Shown: positions 32,947 to 42,615, counted from the first letter of the stretch. The stretch is DNA of 64,000 nucleotides from JARIHD01 sp964503715 (GCA_964503715.1 CAZDAD010000002.1:29401-93400), one strand, 5' to 3'. The notes: generated from the letters alone by a model not told the origin. Numbers and translations are program-made.

Positions 32947-35751
32947 TTACTGATCTGTAGTTACGGTTCTGTGCAGCTCAATCACTGCTGAACGGTGATG
33001 CTTGCGGTTGTGTCTTTGGAACTCACGTATTGCTATAAATATGCCTGTCGCGCCCAAGGCATATCCCCAGTCGATAAGTGTTAGTGGCATGGTATGGAAA
33101 TAGCCACCAACAGTTGGGTTGTAGATTATTGTAAGAACACATGTCAGTGATAGGGCAATAGCCAGCCAAAACTGTTTGTTGTGCAGCTGATACCTGCTAA
33201 AGATACCCGCTGAGGTTCTGCGATAAATTATGTTAGCAAGCTGACAAAGTACTACGGTTAGGTAGGTCAGTGCTGTTGCTTGCATGTGTATCTCTGTTCC
33301 GCCAGTTAGGCCTTCTGGATTTATGCCGTTCCTATAGAAGAATAAGATATAGTTTGCAAAAGCGAAGCCACCCATCAGGATACCGCACCAGATCAAGTCG
33401 AGTATAGACCCACGGTTGAGGATATGATCACCAAGTTTGCGTGGCTTGTCGTGCATTAGCTCGCCATCAGCCTTATCTTTACCTAATGCAGCAATAGGGA
33501 AGAGCTCTGCGACCAGGTCGATAGCTAGAATCTGCATGACGGTCATAGCCAAAGGTATGTGGAGTATGGTGGCGGCAGCCAAGCTAAGTAGATTAACAAT
33601 TAGTTCGGCGGCGTTACTCGTAAAGGCGCTCAGAGCTCCCTTGCGGATATTTTGGAATATGACTCTACCTTCCTGGATGGCTCCTACTAATGTCGTGAAG
33701 CTGTCGTCTAGGAGTACTATCTCAGCTGATTGCTTGGCTACATCAGTGCCCGTGACACCCATTGCTACGCCGATATTGGCATGCTTGAGCGCTGGAGCGT
33801 CATTTATGCCATCTCCAGTAACCGCAACAACTTGGTGGTTATCCTGGAGTAGCTTGACGATTCTCAGCTTGTCTTCCGGTGAAACTCTAGAGAATATAAC
33901 ACTGCCCCTACTGGCAAATGCGAGAACCTGAGTATCATTTAGTTTTTGTAGCTCCTCGCCCTGAATGGTGACGATGTCTTCGGGCTTAGCGCCTAGATGT
34001 GCACGAGCGGCGATAGCCCTAGCCGTGATGGCATGGTCACCTGTTATGATGGCAACTTTAACGTGGGCCGCTCGAGCTGCATCCATAGCATTTGGAACTT
34101 GCTCGCGCAGTGGGTCTATCATTGAGACTAGTCCCAACCAAACCATTTTGCTTTCGGCGCGGTCCATAGTAATAGACTTGGGATTGGTGTTAGCGGGCAG
34201 TATTCGGTAGGCTATACCTAAGTTGCGCATTGCGCTGGCTGCAAGCTCTTCACTGTGTGCGAGTAAAGAAGCACGGTCTTTATCTGTAATCTTGCGTTCT
34301 TTGCCGTTTGTCCATATGCTCGTGCATTTATCTAGAATATCTTCAGGTGAGCCCTTGGCGAACAAATATAAGCGGTCTTTAGGCCCATAGCGACGTATAG
34401 AGCTCATACGCTTGCGGCTAGAGTCAAAGGCGAATTCCTTTAGCTCAGGGTGGAGGTGGTTAAGCTGCTGACTATTTAGGCCAGCTTTTTCGGCCAAAGT
34501 GACAATTGCGCCTTCGGTAGGATCACCTACACAGTGCCACTCATTGTGCTCGGCATCGGGTGGATTAATCTCGGCGTTACTTGCCAAAAGACCTGCGGCA
34601 AAAAAGAGCTCAAGTTCTTTTTGTTCATGTACAGCTAGGGGGTCATTATTGTGGTTTACAATCATACCTGTTGGTTCGTAGCCCTTGCCCGTTACCCCAT
34701 ATACATTGCTGCCTATCGTGAACTGCTCAACGGTCATCTGGTTTTTGGTTAAAGTACCAGTTTTGTCTGTGCAGATTATATTTGTCGCACCAAGCGTTTC
34801 GACTGATGACAATTTTTTGACTAACGCTTTGGCTTTGGCTAACTTGCCTGCTGCTTGTGCCAGCGCAGTACTTATTTCTGCTGGCAAGCCCTGGGGTATT
34901 ATTGAGCTGGCGATGCCAATAGCAAACAAGAATGCATCTTTAAGGCTCAGACCAGAAGAAGTTGCCAATGGCAACAATACAACACACAGGATGACTGTTC
35001 CTTGCGTTACGCGCTTGGCAATATGGCCTACCTCCTTCTGAAGAGGGCTAGTCTGTAGCTCGATCGTTTGACTGAGGTTGGCGATTCTACCTAGCTCGGT
35101 GTGCATACCCGTACTAATAACGACGCCATATCCGTGGCCTGTAGCCACAGTCGTTCCCATAAAAGCAAGGTTGTGCCGAGCTGGAAGGGCTACATCTCCT
35201 TGTATAGCGTGAGTGAACTTGCGGCTCGGACTGCTTTCGCCAGTAAGGGCAAAATCATTGGTGCTAAGTTCATCTTCTTCAATGAGTCTGAGGTCGGCAG
35301 GCACGGCATTGCCTTCTTCTAGGTAAATCATGTCACCAGGTACGATTTCTGATGTAGGGACGGTTATCTTCAGGCCATCTCTAATAACTGGAGCTTCACT
35401 AATAACGAGCTTCTCAAGTGATTCCATAACTTTTTCGGCCTTGAATTCTTGAAGGTAGCCGACAGTAGTATTGAATAAAATGAGTATTATTAGGACTATA
35501 GCCGTCCTGCTGTCGCCTAGCCAGAAAGATAAACCCGCACTTACAATCAGTAGGATGACCATAGGGTCTTTGAACTGCCTGAGGTATGCTACTAACCGTG
35601 ATTCTTTCGGCTTGATTTGAAGAACGTTTGAACCGTAGCTCGTAAGACGCTCGGCGGCCTCCTTGTGGCTTAGGCCATCTAGGCTAGACCCTAGCTCCTT
35701 GAGGCATTCATCGCCATTTTTGCGGTAATAGTGTAGTTTTTTATCTTCCAT
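32947..35751 (-). CDS. P2-type cation-transporting ATPase
   Basis: 934 residues with N-terminal cation-ATPase domain, TGES (170-173), phosphorylation site DKTGTLT (D329), and GDGINDAPAL. Ten membrane helices as in SERCA, PMCA or Na/K-ATPases. The M4 motif, PEGLP in those pumps, is PQGLP (286-290), removing the ion-binding Glu. In M6, where SERCA has NxxTD, this protein has DLVAE; the M5 Glu (SNAAEL) is kept. Ion selectivity therefore cannot be read from family rules. A TATAAT lies 8 nt before the ATG on the minus strand. Confidence 0.9.
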   Translation of the reverse strand: MEDKKLHYYRKNGDECLKELGSSLDGLSHKEAAERLTSYGSNVLQIKPKESRLVAYLRQFKDPMVILLIVSAGLSFWLGDSRTAIVLIILILFNTTVGYLQEFKAEKVMESLEKLVISEAPVIRDGLKITVPTSEIVPGDMIYLEEGNAVPADLRLIEEDELSTNDFALTGESSPSRKFTHAIQGDVALPARHNLAFMGTTVATGHGYGVVISTGMHTELGRIANLSQTIELQTSPLQKEVGHIAKRVTQGTVILCVVLLPLATSSGLSLKDAFLFAIGIASSIIPQGLPAEISTALAQAAGKLAKAKALVKKLSSVETLGATNIICTDKTGTLTKNQMTVEQFTIGSNVYGVTGKGYEPTGMIVNHNNDPLAVHEQKELELFFAAGLLASNAEINPPDAEHNEWHCVGDPTEGAIVTLAEKAGLNSQQLNHLHPELKEFAFDSSRKRMSSIRRYGPKDRLYLFAKGSPEDILDKCTSIWTNGKERKITDKDRASLLAHSEELAASAMRNLGIAYRILPANTNPKSITMDRAESKMVWLGLVSMIDPLREQVPNAMDAARAAHVKVAIITGDHAITARAIAARAHLGAKPEDIVTIQGEELQKLNDTQVLAFASRGSVIFSRVSPEDKLRIVKLLQDNHQVVAVTGDGINDAPALKHANIGVAMGVTGTDVAKQSAEIVLLDDSFTTLVGAIQEGRVIFQNIRKGALSAFTSNAAELIVNLLSLAAATILHIPLAMTVMQILAIDLVAELFPIAALGKDKADGELMHDKPRKLGDHILNRGSILDLIWCGILMGGFAFANYILFFYRNGINPEGLTGGTEIHMQATALTYLTVVLCQLANIIYRRTSAGIFSRYQLHNKQFWLAIALSLTCVLTIIYNPTVGGYFHTMPLTLIDWGYALGATGIFIAIREFQRHNRKHHRSAVIELHRTVTTDQ

Positions 35752-35759
35752 TCATAAGC

Positions 35760-35765
35760 ATTATA
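35760..35765 (-). promoter_or_regulatory. -10 box before the P-type ATPase
   Basis: TATAAT on the minus strand, ending 8 nt before the start codon at 35751. Confidence 0.45.
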
Positions 35766-35775
35766 CGGCTCAGGC

Positions 35776-36087
35776 CTAACTGTGGTCTAGTTTGTTGTGT
35801 CTGTATTCGCTTAAGAATAACCATGCAATAGAAATTACAAGGCCTATGGCGAAGAATTTGATAAGGTCAGGCCCTGCGGCTATGCTAACTTTGTTCACAC
35901 CACCATCGGTATATCGACTCAGTATGCTTAGCGTCAGTGGGCCAAGATTAATATTTTGGACGGATGCATTCAAATTATTGCCAAAACCGTATGCACTCAC
36001 AATTAGTAGACAAACCCATATGCCCACACAAACAATCATGCCGATGGACAGATGCTTAGCTATTTTATTAGTTCGTGACTGTTTCAT
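35776..36087 (-). CDS. Small two-helix membrane protein of the M50/ABC cluster
   Basis: 103 residues with two membrane helices (about 13-35 and 73-92) joined by an external loop of about 37 residues. A strong GGAGGAGAG precedes the ATG. It overlaps the permease gene by 20 nt and is the last gene of the peptide cluster. An immunity or accessory role is possible but only by position. Confidence 0.7.
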   Translation of the reverse strand: MKQSRTNKIAKHLSIGMIVCVGIWVCLLIVSAYGFGNNLNASVQNINLGPLTLSILSRYTDGGVNKVSIAAGPDLIKFFAIGLVISIAWLFLSEYRHNKLDHS

Positions 36088-37333
36088 CTACTCTCCTCCA
36101 TATGAAGTTATTTCTGAACTGTTCAATTAATAAACTCATGCCGATGGCGATTACTATTAACGCCGCACTGTGTATAGTGGCTGTTAAGTCAAGTCTTTTT
36201 GTGCAGTATGTCAGAGCAAGTATTAGGAGGTTTGTCATAAATTGGGACGACATGTCCTTTTGGGAGTTGCCAATTGTGACACTAGACAATATGCCAATAC
36301 TAATAGCCAGCGTAATCTCGATAGCCAAATCTATTGATGATAGTGGGAAGACAATTATTACGGGTAGGGCAAGGAATGCACCTATGGATATGCAGCTCAG
36401 CGTATAATTAATGAACCAGTATAGTGTACCCTTGAGGCATGCTATTTCGGGGGGCTTGCTTACTCGAAATACCGACCTTATGTCAGCCACTGAAGAGCCT
36501 ATGAACAACGTACAAATGCTAAGTATTGAATTGTCTAGGACAAGATTATTCTTTTTAGCGAAAAATATAATCGACAGCACTAAGCCTAGGCATACTGTCA
36601 TACTCATAATTAATGGCTTAAAACGCACGGCAAGTTTTAGCGGCCAAGGTAATGGACTTATCTTAATCATGAACCTATTAGTTTCTGTTATAGGTAGGCG
36701 GGAGGCTACAGATTGCTGTGTAAATAAGGCTCTTGCAAAAACAATAGTGAATATAAGGTAGATTACTAAGATTACACTTAACTCGCCCATAACTAGAATA
36801 TGGTTGGCGGTGGTTTTGATACAAACACCAATGGCTATTACGCCCACTAGCCTGGCCACGAATGACCGACTCTTGTACATATAATTTGCCGCAATACCTG
36901 TCAATAATCCAAGGACGGCTATGACGATAACCTGTAGCCAATGATGTGCCAGGCTAGACACAATAATTATGGGACCGATAATCGACGCTGCATAAAACAA
37001 CGCAATTAGTAGGTCGCCAGCAAGGCTCAGTGTCCAGCGTTGGGCCCGAGATAGCGGCAGGCTCGCTAAGAGCCTTGTAGACTGATTGAGTCTCGTATTG
37101 ATCTGGATACCTAGCAAAAGACAAAACGCCACAGACAGACTAACGGTTGAGTAAATAATCCAATTTAGGTGGGGAAGATTATACAAAACTAATTTGTATC
37201 TACCAACGAAAATAAAGCCAGTGATTGATACCACTACTGCGCTGGAGGCAAGCGCTAAGAGCTTCAGGTAATACCGCTTGCTCCCAATAGCACAGATTAA
37301 TAGAGCTTTATAGAACCGTAGATAAAGTCTCAT
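36068..37333 (-). CDS. Multi-pass membrane protein, probable ABC permease
   Basis: 421 residues with about ten hydrophobic helices and no extracellular domain. It has no sequence family I recognise, but it overlaps the ABC ATPase gene by 26 nt, as permease subunits do, and its size and topology fit ABC-2-type exporters. Confidence 0.7.
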   Translation of the reverse strand: MRLYLRFYKALLICAIGSKRYYLKLLALASSAVVVSITGFIFVGRYKLVLYNLPHLNWIIYSTVSLSVAFCLLLGIQINTRLNQSTRLLASLPLSRAQRWTLSLAGDLLIALFYAASIIGPIIIVSSLAHHWLQVIVIAVLGLLTGIAANYMYKSRSFVARLVGVIAIGVCIKTTANHILVMGELSVILVIYLIFTIVFARALFTQQSVASRLPITETNRFMIKISPLPWPLKLAVRFKPLIMSMTVCLGLVLSIIFFAKKNNLVLDNSILSICTLFIGSSVADIRSVFRVSKPPEIACLKGTLYWFINYTLSCISIGAFLALPVIIVFPLSSIDLAIEITLAISIGILSSVTIGNSQKDMSSQFMTNLLILALTYCTKRLDLTATIHSAALIVIAIGMSLLIEQFRNNFIWRRVDETVTN

Positions 37334-38030
37334 TCTTGGCTTTCTGTTTTGCCTTTATACTTCTAGGGTTGTTTACTTGATTTCGAATTGAGCCGTTAGA
37401 CATAATTGAGATAACGTCAGCATACTTTTGTGCCCATACTAAGTCGTGTGTGCTAATCACCACACATGCACCTGCATTACGGGCCTCTAAAATGATTTTG
37501 GTCATGGCCTTTACGGCAAATGGGTCCAGGCCGTTGTGCGGTTCATCCACCAACAGGACTTTAGGCTGATGCATAACACCTGCTACAATTTGAACCTTCT
37601 TTTTATTACCATGGCTCAAAGATGAAAGTTGCTGATCAAGTCTAGTTAAGTCCAGTAATTTACAAAGACGTTTAGAGTTATTGAGAAGGTCGATTTTGTT
37701 TCTGCCTGCGCTGGAATAGATTCCTGCTAACAAGCTGAAATATTCACGTGCGGTCAGGCCGCTGATTAACCAGTTCTCATCATCGGGTATAAAACCGATG
37801 TTATGCCTGACATCGTATAAGTTGCTTGAAAGTATTTTGCCGTTTACTTCAATCGAATTTCTAGTTTCGGCATGGAGTGAGGCTAATGACTCCAGTAGTG
37901 TTGTTTTGCCGCTGCCATTGGTACCAACTATGGCAAATATTGTCCTTTCATCCATTTCAAGGTTTGGAATATGTAGTGTAAAACCTTTGTGTCTTGAGTG
38001 TTTAAGGTTGGTTATCTTTAGTACTGGCAT
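37308..38030 (-). CDS. ABC transporter ATP-binding protein
   Basis: 240 residues from the ATG at 38028-38030, which has AGGAG 9 nt upstream and is preferred to the ATG at 38057. Walker A GTNGSGKTT (36-44), Q-loop region, signature LSHGNKKKV (usually LSGGQ), Walker B KVLLVDEP, and the switch His in ISTHDL. It powers the neighbouring permease. Placed 5 nt after the M50 protease gene, as in bacteriocin and RiPP export/immunity systems. Confidence 0.9.
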   Translation of the reverse strand: MPVLKITNLKHSRHKGFTLHIPNLEMDERTIFAIVGTNGSGKTTLLESLASLHAETRNSIEVNGKILSSNLYDVRHNIGFIPDDENWLISGLTAREYFSLLAGIYSSAGRNKIDLLNNSKRLCKLLDLTRLDQQLSSLSHGNKKKVQIVAGVMHQPKVLLVDEPHNGLDPFAVKAMTKIILEARNAGACVVISTHDLVWAQKYADVISIMSNGSIRNQVNNPRSIKAKQKAKNETLSTVL

Positions 38031-38035
38031 TGGGT

Positions 38036-38860
38036 TTAACTCCTTTTGTTTCTCCATATGTAATATCCATCGGCAGTTGTCGGGCTTAGGCTAGCAAGAT
38101 GAAAAATAGCGATAAGCAAATTCGTCTGGATTATTATTTGTGGCATGTTAACGCGAATTGATAAAAGTGATACAAGAAGTACGAACATAGCACCCGCCAT
38201 CGGCCCGCACAAAGCCACCAATCTTTCATGATTACTGCCTAAGGGTGGGTGTATTAGCCGTATGCTCAAGCGTCCTTGGATGATGTCAACGACCGTGTTT
38301 GCTCTAATATGTTTCAGCGCTAGGTAGTGAGACATTTCGTGCACATACATCGAGAAAAAAGTATTCACTGAGCTGAACACGGCCAGTTGAAAGGATGTTA
38401 TGAAAGACAAATTTTTGATCTCAGCAACAAGTATCGAAACCACAGCGATTGCCATGATAAGCGGCCAAGATGCTCTTATTAGGCTGACCGCCAGCTTTAT
38501 TGGGCTGAACGATTTCCTTACACTAGCGGCCGCAAACTTGGAGCTACAATAGATGCGCCATAATTTGTCATTTGGCCTTGGGTGTGTTGGCAATTTGATT
38601 ATTAGCGCACCAATAATATTTAGGAATCCCAACATGCTGTACAGATATTTTTCATCAATATCTGCCTGATTCAGATTGGTAATTATACTGCCAATCTTAG
38701 TCGGTTTGACCAGCGGGGCGAGGATAAGTCGCCCCGTGGTTGAAAGTGGGTGTTTAATGCCGAGGCGAACGTCCATAAGGGAGTTCGACTGTAGCTTGAA
38801 GGTAGGCGACAGGGATACTTTGTCATCAGGGGCTACATATGGACATTCACGCTCAAACAT
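38036..38860 (-). CDS. M50-family (site-2-type) membrane metalloprotease
   Basis: 274 residues. The zinc motif HEMSH (174-178) lies in a membrane helix, with a second motif TTADGYY around D264 that supplies the third ligand, and CGPMAG (218-223) as in M50 enzymes. The first 90 residues are cytoplasmic and resemble a winged-helix peptide-binding (PqqD/RRE-like) domain; that part is tentative. It lies 8 nt after a 65-codon peptide gene and before an ABC pair, so that peptide is the likely substrate. YydH of the YydFGHIJ epipeptide cluster is a comparable case. Confidence 0.75.
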   Translation of the reverse strand: MFERECPYVAPDDKVSLSPTFKLQSNSLMDVRLGIKHPLSTTGRLILAPLVKPTKIGSIITNLNQADIDEKYLYSMLGFLNIIGALIIKLPTHPRPNDKLWRIYCSSKFAAASVRKSFSPIKLAVSLIRASWPLIMAIAVVSILVAEIKNLSFITSFQLAVFSSVNTFFSMYVHEMSHYLALKHIRANTVVDIIQGRLSIRLIHPPLGSNHERLVALCGPMAGAMFVLLVSLLSIRVNMPQIIIQTNLLIAIFHLASLSPTTADGYYIWRNKRS

Positions 38861-38868
38861 ACTTGTCG

Positions 38869-39066
38869 CTACTTACAAACAATCTCAACTTTTCTGCGAG
38901 ACCAGTCCATCGCAGTACTTTTAATGTGGCCCCATCCGCAAATCAAAATTGCTGCCGCAGTTACGCCGCCAACGGCTATTACGAAAGCTAGTGCCACAAC
39001 GATGGGACCGACGCCCTTCTCACTGTAGGCGCTGGTATCAAGCCGTCCTAACACACTTTGTTGCAT
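38869..39066 (-). CDS. 65-aa hydrophobic peptide, candidate secreted peptide or bacteriocin precursor
   Basis: 65 residues. A polar N-terminus (1-18), one Gly/Ala/Val-rich membrane segment (19-43, including GPIVVALAFVIAVGG), then a basic tail with two Cys (C43, C64) and Trp45/Trp55. GAAAGGA lies 7 nt before the ATG. It is the first gene of a five-gene minus-strand operon with an M50 protease and an ABC transporter. Processing within the membrane segment and export are inferred from context. Confidence 0.6.
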   Translation of the reverse strand: MQQSVLGRLDTSAYSEKGVGPIVVALAFVIAVGGVTAAAILICGWGHIKSTAMDWSRRKVEIVCK

Positions 39067-39090
39067 AGTTATTCCTTTCGCTTAAGTTGG

Positions 39091-39100
39091 TGACGCGTCA
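39091..39100. promoter_or_regulatory. Palindrome upstream of the peptide cluster
   Basis: TGACGCGTCA is a perfect 10-bp palindrome 25 bp before the peptide start codon. Two TTGAC-containing candidate -35 elements lie near it on the minus strand, but no -10 is convincing. Confidence 0.35.
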
Positions 39101-39208
39101 AGAATGGGCCTGGTTGCCTAAGCCGTCAAGCAAAAATACCAATAAAACCATGTCAAAAAATCAACACCACATCAATCCGCTTATCTTTGGTGTTTGAGCA
39201 GCGGCATA

Positions 39209-39214
39209 TATACT
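39209..39214 (+). promoter_or_regulatory. -10 box before polA
   Basis: TATACT ends 7 nt before the ATG at 39222. Confidence 0.55.
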
Positions 39215-39221
39215 TATAACT

Positions 39222-41762
39222 ATGTCGAAGCGTTTGGTGATTATAGACGGCAAGTCGGTCTTTTATCGAGGCTACTACGCTATGCCAAATTTGAGCACCA
39301 AAGATGGTACTCCCACGGGTGGCGTATATGGCTTTGCCGTGTTGGCTCTAGAGGTAGTAAAGCGCCTTGATCCTGACTATGTATGTGTCGCATGGGACAA
39401 GGCAAAGACCAATATTCGTTCTCGCATTGCGCTATATCCCCAGTACAAGGCTAACCGTAAAGCGCCACCACCAGATTTTTACGAGCAGATTCCGCTGCTG
39501 CGCAATTTGCTAGATGCTTTAGGCTGGCCTCTATATGAGGCTGACGACTTTGAGGCCGATGATTTGATGGGTGCATTTGCCAGACAAGCAGGTGAGCAGG
39601 GTGTGGAGAGCTTTTTGGTTACATCGGACTTGGATGTTCTACAGCTAGTTAACGAGCACACTCATATATATACACTCAAAAAAGGGCTCAGCTCCATTGA
39701 GCTTTTCGACCAGACACATTTTCGTGAAAAATATGGCATTGAGCCAACGCAGTGGGTGGATGTTAAAGCACTCAAAGGTGATTCCTCAGACAACGTTCCA
39801 GGAGTAGCGGGGGTCGGCGAAAAAACAGCCCTGCAACTTATTTCTGAATACGGCAGTCTTGAGGGGGTTTATGAGAATGTTGAATTGCTCAAGCCCACCC
39901 TCAGAGACAAATTGCTAAAAGATAAAGACATGGCCTACCTGAGCAAAACTCTTGTAACACTGATAACTGATGCCCCAATCGAGATTAGCCTCACTGATGC
40001 CCAAGTTACTGATGGTGTTTCGGATGAGTTCGTAGCCATGCTCAAGAAACTGGAGTTCAGGAGTCTGCTTAGAGAAGTTGAGGCTAGCCGATTACATTCG
40101 CCCGATAGCCAACCAACAACTTTGCCTACGGCTAAAGAAGCCTCTTTTGATATTGGCTTAATCCCTCCAGACAAGTTAAGGCTGCTAGACATTAGCGATG
40201 ACTCAGGCTCGATAATTGTTAGCACTGAGCACGGTGTTTGGTCCAGTGTGGATATATCGACCCTAACCCAGCGAGATGTTGATGTCATAGCTAATGGCCC
40301 AACTATCGGACATGATCTGAAGAGGGTTTTCAGGGCTTTGTTGTCGGCAAATCTAGAGTGGAGAGGTGTTGTTGCGCACGATACGCGGATAGTTGCCTTC
40401 CTGCTCAATGCGCTTGAGCGTTCTAGGGATTTAAGCGACCTCTTAGACCAAAAGATTGATACGAATGAACACGGACAGGTAGTGGCTGCAATTTGGAAGC
40501 TCTATGCCGAGCAACAAACGGCGCTGGATGGCTTGCCCCAGATTAGGAGGCTGGCCAATGAGATCGAGCTCCCTAGCATATACTTGCTAGCTAAAATGGA
40601 ACATCGTGGTATCAAGCTTGATAGCTCCTATCTCGGAGACATGAGCCAAAGGTTCGAGAAAAAAATCGGTGCACTCGAGCGTAACATCTACGCCAAGGCG
40701 GGCAAGGAGTTCAACATTAGTTCACCCTCGCAGCTAGCGGTAGTCTTATACGAAGATCTTGAGTTGCCAAAGTGGGGTATCAAAAAGGGTAAAAATGGTT
40801 ATTCGACTGGTGCCCGTGAGTTAGCTAAGCTTCGGCACCTACACCCCATAATCAATCTTATTACCGAATATCGTGAGTATACTAAATTGAAGAGTACCTA
40901 CATCGATGCTTTGCCAAAACTAGTAGATGAGAACGGCAAACTTCATACTACTTTTAATCTTGATGTGGCGGCTACGGGACGTCTGAGTTCCAATAATCCA
41001 AACTTGCAAAACATTCCTACTCGAACAGATTTAGGTCAGGCTATTCGTTCGGCGTTTGTTGCAGATGAGGGCAATGTATTCGTGAGTGCCGACTATAGCC
41101 AATTTGAGCTTCGTCTGGCTGCAGTAATGTCTGATGACAAGGGCTTGATTGAGGCGTTCAACGACAATCTGGATGTTCATACCAAGACGGCTTCGGAGAT
41201 ATATGAAGTACCTATGGATAAGGTCACCAAATCGCAGCGGCGTAACGCCAAGACAATTAACTTTGCAGTTCTATACGGGATGAGCGCTCATGGTCTAAGC
41301 GAGTCAACGGGCATGTCGATGGTTGAAGCCAAGGCCTTTATAGATAAGTATTTTTCACTTCGCAAGCCCGTTGCTGATTACATTGAAAAGATTACTAGTG
41401 ATGCAGCGGAGCAGGGTTATGTTGAGACAATTTTCGGTCGCCGTCGACCGACACCTGACTTGAGGAGTAGCAACTATGTAGTTCGCGAGGCTGCAAAGCG
41501 TGCGGCAGCAAATATGCCTATCCAGGGCACAGAAGCTGACCTGATGAAAATCGCTATGTTACGTGTTGAGGACGAGTTGAACAACAAAAATCTTGGTGAA
41601 CAAATACTACAAATACACGATAGTATTATGGTCGAATGCCCTAAGGGTAATGCCAAAAAGGTCTCGGAACTTCTGGTAGATATTATGGAAAATGTTTACC
41701 CTGAGCTGCCAATTAGTCTGAGGGTAGATGTTCACACGGCAGACAATTGGGGCGATTTGTAA
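39222..41762 (+). CDS. polA: DNA polymerase I
   Basis: 846 residues. 5'-3' exonuclease (1-290: DGKSVFYRG, YKANRKAPPP, DLDVLQLV), a middle domain (about 310-480), and a complete polymerase domain (SADYSQFELRLAAV, RRNAKTINFAVLYGMS, QIHDSIMVE). The middle domain lacks the proofreading residues: the first DxE reads VSTEH, and the later Asp positions are not conserved, so 3'-5' exonuclease activity is probably lost as in Taq polymerase. pheA follows after 2 nt. Confidence 0.96.
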   Translation: MSKRLVIIDGKSVFYRGYYAMPNLSTKDGTPTGGVYGFAVLALEVVKRLDPDYVCVAWDKAKTNIRSRIALYPQYKANRKAPPPDFYEQIPLLRNLLDALGWPLYEADDFEADDLMGAFARQAGEQGVESFLVTSDLDVLQLVNEHTHIYTLKKGLSSIELFDQTHFREKYGIEPTQWVDVKALKGDSSDNVPGVAGVGEKTALQLISEYGSLEGVYENVELLKPTLRDKLLKDKDMAYLSKTLVTLITDAPIEISLTDAQVTDGVSDEFVAMLKKLEFRSLLREVEASRLHSPDSQPTTLPTAKEASFDIGLIPPDKLRLLDISDDSGSIIVSTEHGVWSSVDISTLTQRDVDVIANGPTIGHDLKRVFRALLSANLEWRGVVAHDTRIVAFLLNALERSRDLSDLLDQKIDTNEHGQVVAAIWKLYAEQQTALDGLPQIRRLANEIELPSIYLLAKMEHRGIKLDSSYLGDMSQRFEKKIGALERNIYAKAGKEFNISSPSQLAVVLYEDLELPKWGIKKGKNGYSTGARELAKLRHLHPIINLITEYREYTKLKSTYIDALPKLVDENGKLHTTFNLDVAATGRLSSNNPNLQNIPTRTDLGQAIRSAFVADEGNVFVSADYSQFELRLAAVMSDDKGLIEAFNDNLDVHTKTASEIYEVPMDKVTKSQRRNAKTINFAVLYGMSAHGLSESTGMSMVEAKAFIDKYFSLRKPVADYIEKITSDAAEQGYVETIFGRRRPTPDLRSSNYVVREAAKRAAANMPIQGTEADLMKIAMLRVEDELNNKNLGEQILQIHDSIMVECPKGNAKKVSELLVDIMENVYPELPISLRVDVHTADNWGDL

Positions 41763-41764
41763 CA

Positions 41765-42604
41765 ATGAACAAAATAGCGATACAGGGTCAACCTGCATCA
41801 TTCCATGATGTTGCCGCCCGACAGTTTTTTGGTGATAATATCGAACTAGTTTGTTGTGACCTACCTTTTTCGCTGGTGTTCGATAAGCTAATTAACAGAG
41901 AATCAGACTATGCGGTCTGTGCAATCGAAAATTCTTTGTACGGTTCTATACCTGAGGTCTATGATTTATTACTCAAGCACAAAACTTGGATTATGGGCGA
42001 AGTGATTCTACACATTGAACAATGCTTGGTCGGTCTACCATCGGCTGATTTAGCAGACATATCAGATGTGTACTCCCACCCTGTCGCTTTGGCGCAATGT
42101 GAACAATATCTAGACTCTAACTTGCCCCATGCAACCAGACATGCTGCCGATGACACTGCGGGTAGCGCTAATCTAGTGAGATTGAGTAACGACAAAAGCA
42201 GGGCTGCAATTGCATCAGCGGCCGCTGCCGAGCACTACGGTCTAAAAATCCTAGCTAACTCTATCGAAACCGACCATCATAACTACACTCGGTTTGCGAT
42301 TTTGTCTCGTAGAACTATCTGGAATGATGATGCTAATAAGCTTAGCCTAGTTTTGACTACCAACCACAAACCTGGGGCGCTCTACGCCGCACTGGGCGTA
42401 TTTGAGCATGAAGGCCTCAACCTTAGCTTGCTAGTATCCAGGCCAATAATAGGTAAGCCAGGCAAATATCTGTTTTATGTTGACATTGAGGCCAAGTTGG
42501 ACAAGCCTGAGACAGAAAATTTAGTAGATCGACTCCAACAATTAGGTTGCGAAACAGTAGTTCTAGGTAGCTATGTCGGATCTGATGTTATAAAGCGGCT
42601 TTAG
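41765..42604 (+). CDS. pheA: Prephenate dehydratase
   Basis: 279 residues from the ATG at 41765. PDT domain with IENSLYGSIPEVYDLL and the catalytic NYTRFAI, then an ACT domain (LSLVLTTNHKPGALY). The ACT ESRP motif for Phe reads VSRP, so feedback control may differ. It converts prephenate to phenylpyruvate; no other aromatic pathway gene is nearby and CPR cells usually lack it, which makes its role unclear. It is coupled to polA. Confidence 0.9.
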   Translation: MNKIAIQGQPASFHDVAARQFFGDNIELVCCDLPFSLVFDKLINRESDYAVCAIENSLYGSIPEVYDLLLKHKTWIMGEVILHIEQCLVGLPSADLADISDVYSHPVALAQCEQYLDSNLPHATRHAADDTAGSANLVRLSNDKSRAAIASAAAAEHYGLKILANSIETDHHNYTRFAILSRRTIWNDDANKLSLVLTTNHKPGALYAALGVFEHEGLNLSLLVSRPIIGKPGKYLFYVDIEAKLDKPETENLVDRLQQLGCETVVLGSYVGSDVIKRL

Positions 42605-42615
42605 GGTCCAAAAAC

